Shown: positions 1 through 8,070 of the stretch, in pieces
Numbering within the stretch: position 1 is the stretch's first letter
How the letters are laid out: each line of letters starts with the position of its first letter
From: Isohypsibius dastychi
Lineage: Eukaryota; Tardigrada; Eutardigrada; Parachela; Isohypsibiidae
Length of the DNA: 17,009 nucleotides
Reading direction: 5' to 3'
NCBI GenBank assembly: GCA_034696485.1
Contig: JAQIWT010000628.1
Location: 1 to 17,009 of the forward strand
Program-made: the position numbers and the translations under genes
The notes under the pieces: generated by a model
Databases searched by the model: none
What the model was told of the DNA's origin: nothing
The model's input: the letters and a program-made list of their open reading frames with translations, nothing else

Positions 1-32
1 TGGGATCGTGGGATGGGAATGGGATTGGGATA
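1..32. repeat. TGGGAT-type simple repeat, possible transposon terminus
   Basis: The first bases are imperfect iterations of TGGGAT/TGGGAA. A similar block in the opposite orientation (ATCCCAA and TCCCA units) lies at 3655-3701, on the other side of the Harbinger-type element. The two could be inverted ends of an older element into which the Harbinger inserted, or two independent low-complexity tracts. The left block may extend beyond the window. Confidence 0.4.
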
Positions 33-237
33 AGTGGAAGTTGAAACAGCAGCGTTCTTATAAATTTAGGACCAAAGCGCTTCGACCCCTTCATTCAAAG
101 TGAATGGGAAGTCACGAGGTGTGGGGGGGGGGTGGCTGCGGTATGTGTGGAAAGACGTTCACGCCAGTGATTCTTGTCATATTTCGCATCTTGCCATTCA
201 TTCATCTTCACTTCACAACATTTCAGAATTTGGAGAG

Positions 238-447
238 ATGGATGTCGATTCAGGTGATAAAAAAAAGCAAAAGCTGAAGAATCCTCTGTGGAAGTATTCG
301 GAGAGATCTAAACAGAACTACAAGCAAGAACATTCTCGGATCACCTTCTGTTTAGCTTGTGCGGAAGCTACTACAAGAACAGATCCGATTCGTTGCGAAC
401 AAGACATGATGTTCAATCATCTGAAAAACTGCAAATTTGTATCAGCG
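238..447 (+). CDS. BED-type zinc-finger exon (hAT-like), partial
   Basis: An exon-like reading frame starts at the ATG at 238 (MDVDSGDKKK) and ends at a GT donor after base 447 (GCG|GTAAAT). It encodes about 70 residues containing LWKY, then C-x2-C (FCLACAE), then HLKNCKF. That W...C-x2-C...H-x4-C arrangement is the BED-like DNA-binding finger common at the N terminus of hAT transposases and some host proteins. The same frame is open upstream to 100, but a glycine run encoded by a G10 tract makes that start less likely. No RNase H-like hAT catalytic domain is visible downstream. The donor is phase 0 and an acceptor at 571 (TTCAG|TAC) would join it in frame to the Harbinger nuclease exon, giving a 452-residue BED-DDE protein. 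It may instead be a remnant of a separate transposon or host gene. Confidence 0.5.
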
Positions 448-505
448 GTAAATTGAACCTAGACTGATAATTCTGAATACAATTCTTATCTATATTAAAG
501 AGCCC

Positions 506-540
506 GAGCAAATGTGAATTTTAAAAACGATAATCGTAAT
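506..540 (+). repeat. left inverted repeat of Harbinger-type element
   Basis: This copy begins GAGCAAATGTG and includes TTTTAAAAACGATA. It matches the reverse complement of 3342-3376 with three mismatches in 35 bases. It lies in the putative intron between the BED exon and the nuclease exon. Confidence 0.7.
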
Positions 541-646
541 TAGGCATTTCCGTACGTTACGTAACCTTCAGTACGGCAGAACACTACGTCTCTCTTTCAC
601 AGCAGGCGCAAATTTGAAATTCGTAAAAAGTTTCACTTCGAATTCG

Positions 647-1824
647 ATGGTCAAAATGGGTTCCGTCGATGAAGCTTTGTTTTCCGGGATCATTGACGAC
701 TGGGATTTCATTATCCTGAAACACTTACCATCAAGACGAGTGACTTTTACTGGAAGGAGACCGTTTGATCTGACCAAGATGGATGAGCAGAGTTGTCTCA
801 AGAAATTTCGTTTCAAGAAAGAGGATCTACCGAAATTAGCCTTAAATTTGAAATTTCCCAAGACAATTCGTTTGGAAAATCGGACAAAAGTTTGTGGAGT
901 AGAGGCTCTCTGTATATTACTGCGCCGTTTGGCTTCTAAAGGACGTGGGCATGATTTGGTCGAAATCTTTGGGAGGGAGGACTCAGCAATTAATCGGATA
1001 TTCAACTGGAGTTTGAATCATATTTATGATAATTTTTCACACTGCGTGAAGACTCTGGATCGCCCATGGATCACCAAAGCGACCCTTGATTATTTGGCTC
1101 AGAAAAGTGTCGAGAAAGGAAGCACGTTCGCGCATTGTATTGGTTATCTCGATGGGACTCTCGATCGTATATCGCGGTAAGTTTTTTCCATTGTGATTTG
1201 CTCTTTTTCATGTGAAAGTTTTCAGACCGCAAGGAGGATACAAGCTGCAAAAGATCGTATTCTGCTACAAAAAGTTCCATGCTCTCAAATTTCAAGGCCT
1301 ATCTGCTGTGAATGGGATTGTTTTGCTTCTTGAGGGCCCTTATGTTGGAAGGTTGCACGATGCAAATATCTGTAAGATGTCGAATTTGTCTGCGCGCCTT
1401 CGGAAGCTGAATGAAGATCTCCAAATTCCCGTTGCTGCAAGATACATGGTTTATGCCGATAAAGCTTACGCTATGGGACTCTTCATTGTTCCGGCTTTCA
1501 AGAATGCCGCACTCGGTAAATTTCGATTCTGGTAATTTCCGATATTTTTATCAACCACAGTTACCTATAGGCTCACCGGAAGCGCAACTCAACGACCGGA
1601 TGAAATCTCTCCGCGTTTCCGTCGAATGGACATTTGGGAAAATTGGACAGCTTTTCAGCTTAACTCGAGATGGAGATGCGAAAAAGATTCAGTTACAGCC
1701 AGTTGCCAAATATCTTCCAGTTGCGGCAATTTTAACAAATCTTCACACTTGTTTATATGGTAGTTTGACATCTACTTTTTTCGATTGTTTCCCTCCAACA
1801 TGTGAAGAATATTTAGCAGAGTGA
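647..1824 (+). CDS. Harbinger-type DDE nuclease (HARBI1/DDE_4 family), three exons
   Basis: The proposed exons are 647-1176, 1226-1515 and 1571-1824, with two GT-AG introns of 49 and 55 bases in matching phase, giving about 357 residues. The frame is open upstream to 572, so a longer protein joined to the BED exon is possible. The candidate DDE triad is D in GYLDGT (bases 1151-1153), D in YADKAY (1458-1460) and E in VEWTFGKI (1624-1626). FHALKFQGL, NGI and GRLHDANI are blocks typical of Harbinger/HARBI1 nucleases. The family cuts and pastes DNA and needs a Myb/SANT-like partner for nuclear import and DNA binding; a gene for such a partner lies convergently just downstream. For the second intron I used the acceptor CTATAG ending at 1570, not CACAG at 1560, because only the first restores frame into GSPEAQLNDRM. 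No frameshift or internal stop is seen in this model. Confidence 0.7.
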
Positions 1825-1861
1825 GACTTCTTGAAGAGTTCAAATAGTCGAGCAAAAAAAA

Positions 1862-2999
1862 TTATCCTCCAGAAGTGTCGGAGTTTTTAGTTCGGCTCGA
1901 AATTAGAGAAAGCATCAGAGCATGAGAATTAGCAAGCTGTTGACGAATTTCTGCATCGCGGTCCTCCCGGTATTTTGCGTCGCGTTCGTCTTTCTCTCGC
2001 TGATAGATTCTGTCCTGATTCCGCTGATCGGTTTCAGCAGCTAGTTTTTCCCGCTCAAGATCAAATTTCTTCAACTGAATTTCTCTGTCTTTGGCTTTAT
2101 CGGCGAGTTTTTCCTTCTGGATCTTTTCATCCACTTCCAGTTTCTTCAAAAACCAGCTTCCGTTTTCCTCTTTTTTCTGATTTTTGAGAGCAGAAGACGG
2201 TAACTTTCTCCGGAATGTCGACTTCGGACTGCGGACCACTTTTTCCGGGGTGTCACCAAAAGAGCGATCGACAGTTTTGCGGATCCGTGGACTTTTACGC
2301 GGCGTATGAAGGGCTTCTGGCTGTGGCGTTTCGTTCATAGAGGCAGATTCTTGTGCTCGCTCAGCTCTTTCGACTAAATGGAAAACGTCAATTAAATACA
2401 CAAAACTGGCGACCGGAAGTGAAAATTCAAATAAAAGAAAATAGTTTCTCACCAGATGTTTCACGATCTTCCTCAGTCGATTCAAGCTGGAATCTAGCAG
2501 CCTTCTCCTTTCTTCCTTGCTTTTGACTAAATGGACGCATGGCATCTTTCATCAGTTCCTGCTCTTTCTGATTATCCAGCTCCAATTTCCGTTTTTCCGC
2601 CTGGGACAACTGCTTGACGCCATCTCGAGATAAAATGATGTCGTCCAGGAGAGTTTCCTCAAAAGTCGCTTCAGGTAATGCACCAGATCCGCTACCCGGG
2701 TCTCTGTTCTTCTTTGCAATCCGATTCTTCATCAAAACACCCATCTTGTCCGAACAAGCTTTTCCGTCGCGTTTCTTCCCCAAACCGCCGAGCTCCTCCG
2801 CTATTTCAGTCCACACGTTCGCCATCTGCCCATGAACAGCCTCATATGGTTTCTTCATTGCAGTCACGCGGATGAGCTCACGCTCGAAGATCTCAACTTC
2901 CTCATTTCTTTTCCGAGTTTTCTTCCCTCGCGAAGTTTCTGCAAATGGACGATAAAGGTTGGCAGACTGAAATTCGTCAAGTTGATTCTCACCTGTCAT
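1862..2999 (-). CDS. Myb/SANT-like DNA-binding partner of the Harbinger element
   Basis: Exon 1 (2999-2453) and exon 2 (2373-1862) are joined by a 79-base GT-AG intron with matching phase, giving about 352 residues. I chose the ATG at 2999 (MTGENQLDEF); the open frame runs further 5' but has a hydrophobic, non-conserved look. Residues of about 30-110 form a Myb/SANT or trihelix-like DNA-binding region (VWTEIAEEL, then RDGKACSDKMGVLMKNRIAKK). The middle is acidic. Exon 2 has a basic stretch (PRKSPRIRKTV) that may be a nuclear localisation signal, then a long charged heptad-like helix rich in E, K, R and D that is probably a coiled coil. This organisation matches the second protein of PIF/Harbinger elements, which binds the transposon ends and carries the nuclease into the nucleus. 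The gene is convergent with the nuclease gene. Confidence 0.6.
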
Positions 3000-3341
3000 T
3001 ATACCGAACCGAAAAGATGATGGATAGATTTGAAAACGAAAACTAGGAGAAGTCAAACAGAACAACGATTTAGAAGGTTTCCACAGCATCGAAAAAGCAG
3101 CAATGAGCCAGAATCTAAAGTGCGAAGCTGTTCGGGCTAACGGAATTGTGATGATGGGCAAATATCACTGCACTGATGCAGTTTAGCTGTCAGGGCCGTA
3201 AATACGACCAGTCTAGGCTGGAACACGTTTACGTAGACTTCGTTTTACGAATGTGTGAGTTAAGGCAGGAATTTCACGTAAATGAGCCGTACTTTGATAA
3301 TCGTATCGAAATAGTTCAGCGGATTCATCACGTTTTTGCTG

Positions 3342-3376
3342 TTTACGTTTATCGTTTTTAAAATCCACATTTGCTC
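3342..3376 (-). repeat. right inverted repeat of Harbinger-type element
   Basis: The reverse complement reads GAGCAAATGTGG followed by ATTTTAAAAACGATA and matches 506-540 with three mismatches. It lies about 340 bases upstream of the SANT-like gene start. The bases between (3180-3340) contain several ACGTAAA/TTTACGT words, which may be subterminal transposase-binding motifs. Confidence 0.7.
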
Positions 3377-3654
3377 CTGCTGTCTATTGTGACATCTCTG
3401 GGCCCTGAAAAGAACGTTGTAGAATGACAAAGAAAAAGCAGCTTGGTCAAAAAACGGGATTGGTTGGATTCCGGTGCTGCACCAAGTATTTATGTTGATC
3501 GTTTCATTACTCTGACTGACGTGAGATTTTGAAACCTTTCGGTGATCAGTGGTTGAAATTGTTGTATCATTTGCTGATAAAAATTAAATTTGGAATCTCG
3601 TACAGTAGAATCTTCCTTGAAGGAAATTTTGTGAGAGATTTAATAAAAATTCTG
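3377..3654. other. unassigned spacer right of the Harbinger element
   Basis: No convincing reading frame, splice-bounded exon or RNA gene is visible here. It may be the right part of an older element interrupted by the Harbinger insertion. Confidence 0.3.
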
Positions 3655-3754
3655 TATCCCAATTTCCCAATCCCAGGTCCGTCCCAAGAATCCCAGTCCC
3701 ATGCAGGGCTGGCATAGCCCAGCCCAAGAATTTTTGGGCTGAGCTGCAGCTCAG
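3655..3754. repeat. TCCCA-type repeats and nested palindromes, probable mobile-element end
   Basis: Units of ATCCCAA/TCCCA run from 3655 to 3701. They are followed by CAGGGCTGGCA (3704-3714), which resembles hAT-type termini, then three consecutive foldbacks: GGGCT/AGCCC (3706-3720), AGCCCAA/TTGGGCT (3721-3740) and the perfect 16-base palindrome CTGAGCTGCAGCTCAG (3739-3754). The density of structure suggests the end of a DNA transposon. No transposase is attached to it. Confidence 0.45.
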
Positions 3755-3855
3755 TCAGTTTTTGTGCTAAGCGAGAGATTTTGAAGATGTTGTTCGCTCA
3801 TGTATCTCGTATTTCAAAGTATTCAAAATTTCTCGCTTGACACAAAAACTGACTG
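3752..3855. repeat. 34-base inverted repeat forming a hairpin
   Basis: Arms at 3752-3785 and 3822-3855 pair at 31 of 34 positions and are separated by a 36-base loop. The arms start CAGTCAGTTTTTGTG on either strand. The structure could be a foldback transposon (MITE) or, if transcribed, a microRNA-like precursor. Sequence alone cannot separate these options. Confidence 0.7.
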
Positions 3856-3860
3856 ATGTC

Positions 3861-4131
3861 CCGCAATCCACGTCATCTTGGATAAAATCTTCACCAAATG
3901 TCCACCAAGTGAAATAATCGATCGGCAAAAGCGGAAGAAAAGAAAGCATGGCGTCTTTCGGATTTCGAGCAACGTCGACGGTCACTCGAATCATCTGAAA
4001 CTTACACAGATTTTCACAAAGTGTTCAGTTTCAACGACCTTTGATTTTTCGGTGATACTCCTTGGTATGATGAAGCGTGGATTTGGGTATGGGGAAAATA
4101 CGTTCGAGATGATTTCTGAGCGTTCAGTTAA
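3861..4131. other. unassigned region
   Basis: Short open frames exist on both strands (for example minus-strand residues FTWWTFGEDF near 3900), but none has splice context or recognisable homology. It may be decayed coding sequence. Confidence 0.2.
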
Positions 4132-4145
4132 TCGATAGGCAGCGA

Positions 4146-4496
4146 TCAAACTGATGCTTTTGGGAGCCATTGTTCCATACATTCTACAGTTTCGTCAAAC
4201 AGCTTGAAGCAGGACCATCATTCAAGGTTGGCATCATTTCGGATCAGGTGAATAATCCCTTCCATCAACGAGGCGTCTGAATAAGAGTATTTTTCCTGAT
4301 GACCTTTGCGAATGACAAAAGTACATACCGTATTTCGAGGAACTATACTGCAATAGAGGGGCCACGTTCGTTGAGGGAGTGTTTGTACTTCATCGGCTTT
4401 GACGGGTAGCCTGACATTTAACCCGGGGAGTCTTAACACCGGGTCAACTTTCACTGTTTTTGGCGTCCTGACCACCTTGACAATCCATCTCTTTCA
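4146..4496 (-). pseudogene. possible degenerate coding fragment
   Basis: On the minus strand a frame is open from about 4496 to a TGA at 4220-4218. It encodes a protein-like stretch including QRTWPLYCSIVPRN, KYSYSDASL and EGIIHLIRND. After that stop the same frame stays open for 23 more codons of plausible protein (CFKLFDETVECMEQWLP) to a second TGA at 4148-4146. One reading is a disrupted transposon or host gene. I do not recognise the family, and a chance open frame is quite possible. Confidence 0.2.
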
Positions 4497-5179
4497 CGCT
4501 TGGTCTCTGTTTTCTCAAACGAATTATCCCCCGATGTGAAAAACTCTGACAGAATGTGAACGTTCAATTTCTGAGAACATATCTGTTATCGAAACCGAAT
4601 CCAGTATAGAGTCACCAACTCTCTTTCACTTGTGAGAATAAATCATGATCCCTATCTAGTAGTGAAACCATTTGTTCGACATGAGCTGCAGCAGACGTCA
4701 TTGTCAATTATCTCGATAATCAATGTGATATAGTAGAACAAACGGAGTTACGCACTTGTTGAAACTAGTCACCTTGTTCGTCAAAACGGTATCGTTTTAT
4801 CGTTTCCTGCGTAGATTACGCCGGTGAATCACCATCATATACACACAGTTCCACGTTAAAGAAAACTGAAAAACTTGAATTCTGAAAAAACGAAGACAAA
4901 CATATCAAGCTGGAAACAAACTCACTGGTTTCTCAGTAATTTTTGAGAAAAGAAAATGCTTTTTGTCCTACTCCTACAGCAACACTTAGGAGACATCCCC
5001 TTATCACAGATGCGTCATGCGATTGTGAGATATTTTATAGATTTACAGATTCCGTATCGCGCAAAGACGCCCTTTGCTTTCCGGCTTCAACTCGAAAGAG
5101 CTTTAGATATAAAATCTGCGCAAACCTCGGTTGGAAATACACGACGAATTCCGATTAACTTCAATTTCTAGCTTCGAAA
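4497..5179. promoter_or_regulatory. intergenic region upstream of the four-helix membrane protein gene
   Basis: No gene is supported. Two overlapping short frames (4943-5171) lack coding character and probably lie in the 5' flank or leader of the downstream gene. A pyrimidine-rich TTTCTAG ends at 5171, nine bases before the ATG at 5180, and could be a splice acceptor (cis or trans) for the leader. Confidence 0.3.
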
Positions 5180-5900
5180 ATGTCGAAAGTTGAACAACAG
5201 ACCCAAGTCGTCTATATTCAAGATCATGGATGTTGCGGGCTCCGGGGTCGAGTGCAATGGGTTGCCGGCTACAATCTGGTGAGAATTAAATTTAAATTGT
5301 GTAATACATGTAAACTTTTACATCTATTTTCAGGTGGTCGGATTTTTCGGTCTTCTCGGGGGTGGTATAAACCTGGCGAACTCGGCTCTGGACAGTATGC
5401 CCGAATTAAGATCAGCTTCCATTATCCAACTTGTCGGAGCGATATTCCTTGTTGTCGGCGGCATCTGCCTTCTCGTCGCTGTTAGTCAAGTAAGTTCGAC
5501 AAAATCAACCTGTTGATATGCTGCTGAAATGTAGTTATTTCAGCGTAATCCACAACTCCTCATAGGGTGGTTTGTTTGCATTGGGTTCTACATGGTGATG
5601 GCCCTAACAACGCTCGGACTTAGCGCTGCTGTTTTGGTCGCGGTGGCTGCAACAACCACTGGAAGTGCAACGACTATCTTTGCGGTAACAGGGATCAGTT
5701 TTTGGGTTGATCTACAGTAGAGTTTATATTATTTTTTTTGTGCAGACTGCGGCCGCTATTCAGCTAGCAGGCAGTGTGATCTTCATCCTCATTCAGGTAA
5801 GAAAACGGCACTCATACGCAAGTGGGAAAGATTTCGAACTTTGTTTTTCTAGGTTGCCTGTATTGTAACGGTTGTGAAATACAAGAGGAATGTTTACTGA
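5180..5900 (+). CDS. small four-transmembrane-helix protein, five exons
   Basis: Exons 5180-5278, 5334-5489, 5544-5684, 5746-5796 and 5853-5900 are separated by four short GT-AG introns of 54-61 bases, all in phase 0. They give an intact 164-residue protein. The N terminus is polar with a Cys pair (HGCCG). Four hydrophobic segments follow, at roughly residues 27-47, 61-84, 90-122 and 134-157, and the C terminus is short and basic (KYKRNVY). The layout resembles small tetraspan membrane proteins (MARVEL or claudin-like in topology), but no CCG tetraspanin loop or claudin W-GLW-C-C motif is seen. The family is therefore not assigned. It is presumably an integral membrane protein of the plasma membrane or endomembranes. 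The start is fixed by the first in-frame ATG and the clean exon structure. Confidence that it is a real gene is high; its function is unknown. Confidence 0.8.
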
Positions 5901-6532
5901 GAGCAGAATATTCCATAACTGGATGTGTAATCAGTGATTGAGACTTCAATGGCGTTGTTGACTCGCTTGTTCAAAGTTACATATTGTTCGCTTATCATGC
6001 ATGATATCTACTTACAAATATAAAATCCCGATTAAATGTGCGAACGTTTATTCTAGTAAACGCGAACATACAGAGTACAACAATGAACTGTTAGGGTGGG
6101 TGGGGGGGGGGACGCACACAGTGTACTTCGGACCCCAAGTAGCGCTGAATGGTCCTCGTACAGAACATAGAAGCAACATGTCCTCACACTTCGAGAACAT
6201 GAGCTAAACGTCGTCGATAAGCTCGTACAAACCCGCTCAAAGATTTGCGTATAAAGTGTACTTAGAGACTGATTGTTTAAACAATACCAAAAACTAGCGC
6301 GAGCCATACGCCACTGGCACCACTGCCGATAGCGCAGTTAAAATGCAACAAGCTCCTCAAGAAAGGTTCTGACAGTACGTATTTCCAGTTGAGGTATTCC
6401 AAGATTGTTCAACACAATACAGTACTCTGCACAAATTAACATCTCTGGCGTAAGAGGACCCAAAGGTACATATATTCCCGTACTATAGTAATCTCATACG
6501 AGTTTTTGTGAGCAAAACGTCAATGTGCCTGA
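5901..6532. other. convergent 3' flanks with G10 tract
   Basis: This spacer separates the 3' ends of the plus-strand membrane-protein gene and the minus-strand TLDc exons. ATTAAA near 6032 may serve polyadenylation on the plus strand, and TTTATT near 6048 reads AATAAA on the minus strand. A run of ten G lies at 6102-6111. No coding region is supported. Confidence 0.4.
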
Positions 6533-7666
6533 TTACACCATTTCATCCGAAAACGTATATGCTTCCAAGAGAGCGGTCTCGAATTCCCCGTTCTCACACA
6601 GAGGTGGATTGTTGAAGGTCAGGGAAGCACTGGAGAATCCACGGGCCAGGCTTGACTCGAAACTGATCGCATCACCGCCCCTGAAAAACCAAGATATAAA
6701 TCAGTAACAGAAAAACAGCAAATAGCGCCTGAATATGACGAATTAGTTTTCTTGAAAGTCAAGGTAGACGTGAAGGATAAGTCTTAACTATTGAGTTGTT
6801 TTGCGATTTTCTTACCCGCCTCCGATGACCAGGGTTGTGGAATCGGCAGCCATGAACAGATTTGATTCTGGGGATGTCTTTCTTCCGCAAAGTCCAACCC
6901 ACGGATAGAGCTTGATCTTTGGTGTGAATTCAAACAAGAATGTCTCGCCGGTCCCGAAGAACAGATATTCACGTTTCTGCAAAAAAACCAACATTGACTG
7001 TAACCGAAAATTTGCGTCTAGAATAAAAGAAGCAAGAGAAACAACATCCAGCGCACATTGTCAACACAACTCAGATCAACACTCGAAAATCCACTCAAGG
7101 TTCGCATGAAGAGTGAATTTCAAGAAGTATTCCCATTGTCGTCGACATCATTCTACAAACTGATTTAGGAAATTCATCCAGGATTTCCCTAATTCGCCGA
7201 TACCCTAATTTCCACAACCTTCAAGAACATCTTAAAACATAAAACTAGTTTATGCGAGGCACAGAAAACTGAAAAATTTGAAAAGAGACACATTTTTAAA
7301 ACGCTCACTTGAAGATACTCAAACGCTATTTCAGATATGTTATTGAAAGATATTAAAAAGTTGAAACAATTTATCAATAACGCAATGTGGGAAACATAGG
7401 AGAAACAGCTTCTTGTGAAAAGGCTATTTGTCTTTGTCTACTTATGCCACATTTCTCACCCCATGGACTCTTTCATCCCAGCTACTCCCGCAGAATGCGC
7501 CGAAAATTTCGTTCTTGAGTGTTTTGATAACAATGATGGAGCAGCTGATGCCTTGCATTTCTGCCAAGAAATTCGAGATACTCGTTCCATCTTCATCCGT
7601 CGAAAAAACAAGCTCAGGCTGGAATATCCGTCTTCGAAATGGCAGGAACATCCACAGCTCTTGGAA
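6533..7666 (-). CDS. TLDc domain exons (TBC1D24-like), 5' end unresolved
   Basis: Exons 7666-7460, 6976-6816 and 6680-6533 are joined by GT-AG introns of 483 and 135 bases in matching phase, giving 171 residues and a complete TLDc domain. Family landmarks are in order: LPFRRRIFQPELVFST, DEDGTS, IVIKTLKNEIFGAF, SSWDER, FFGTGETFLFEFTP, FMAADSTTLVIGGGGG, SLARGFSSASLTFNNPPLC and a final EAYTF where relatives have EAWGF. FNNPPLC and SWDER are closest to the TBC1D24/Skywalker type. TLDc proteins act in oxidative-stress protection, V-ATPase regulation and synaptic vesicle traffic. The first residues (FQELW) align with the domain but lie upstream of the only Met, with an in-frame TAG just before, so an upstream exon must exist. 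No TBC domain is in the window. The only visible phase-compatible donor is at the end of the GPCR coding region (8080). Confidence 0.75.
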
Positions 7667-7850
7667 CTAAAAGAAAAGAATCACGTCAAAAAGAAGAAGA
7701 ACAAATACAAGAATTTATATTGCACAAAAACATAATAATAACCGAAAAACCACAAACAAAATGATGAAAATGCAGAATAACAAGAACTCTTTGTCAAACG
7801 TGTTCTCAGAAAAGTCAGCTGAATAATTCTAGAAATACAAAGAAGATCTT

Positions 7851-8033
7851 ACAATCCAATTTCGAGAGAAATTTTCTTTTTAACTCCTTGATTTTTTTAT
7901 TAAATTGATTTTATTCTATCTTATTAAATTTATTCATTTCATTAATTTCTTTAATTCCTTTTTAATTCCTTGTAATCCAATTGAATTATTATACACTTAG
8001 AAATTAGGTACCAAACCACAAAACTTGAAAATA
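7851..8033 (+). repeat. dispersed AT-rich repeat, copy 1
   Basis: About 180 AT-rich bases start TCGAGAGAAATTTTC and end near ATACACTTAGAAATTAGGTACCAAACCA. A second copy lies in the same orientation at 15239-15433. The two share their ends and a T-rich centre of differing length. It lies between the GPCR and the TLDc exons. Confidence 0.7.
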
Positions 8034-8070
8034 CGTTACGATAAATCGTCTCAGTCTATTTTTGCGTACT

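Larger units (their letters stand above)
506..3376. mobile_element. PIF/Harbinger-type DNA transposon with two convergent genes
   Basis: The segment is bounded by a 35-base inverted repeat (506-540 against 3342-3376, 32 of 35 positions matching). It contains a DDE-nuclease gene on the plus strand and a Myb/SANT-like gene on the minus strand, with stop codons 37 bases apart. Two genes of exactly these kinds define autonomous PIF/Harbinger elements, and the length of about 2.9 kb is normal for the superfamily. Both reading frames look intact, so the copy may be young or under selection. The exact outer ends are uncertain: similarity drops just outside the repeats and I could not identify an unambiguous 3-base target duplication. 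The flanking TGGGAT blocks could be the true ends of a larger element. Confidence 0.65.

Noticed and set aside
568-1005. 145-codon open frame on the minus strand
   Set aside because: It is antisense to the Harbinger nuclease exon, has low complexity of known motifs and no splice context; the plus strand explains this region.
1561-1570. Acceptor CACAG at 1560 for the nuclease second intron
   Set aside because: It shifts the frame; the next AG (CTATAG, 1570) restores GSPEAQLNDRM.
4943-5171. Two overlapping 71-codon frames on the plus strand
   Set aside because: They overlap each other in different frames just upstream of the membrane-protein gene and neither shows homology or a donor; probably leader or promoter sequence.
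7651-7651. ATG at 7651 as the start of the TLDc protein
   Set aside because: The residues FQELW just upstream align with the TLDc family start, so translation must begin in an earlier exon.
7415-7735. 106-codon open frame on the plus strand
   Set aside because: The minus strand here encodes a clear TLDc segment (VFSTDEDGTS, KNEIFGAF), so the plus-strand frame is a shadow.
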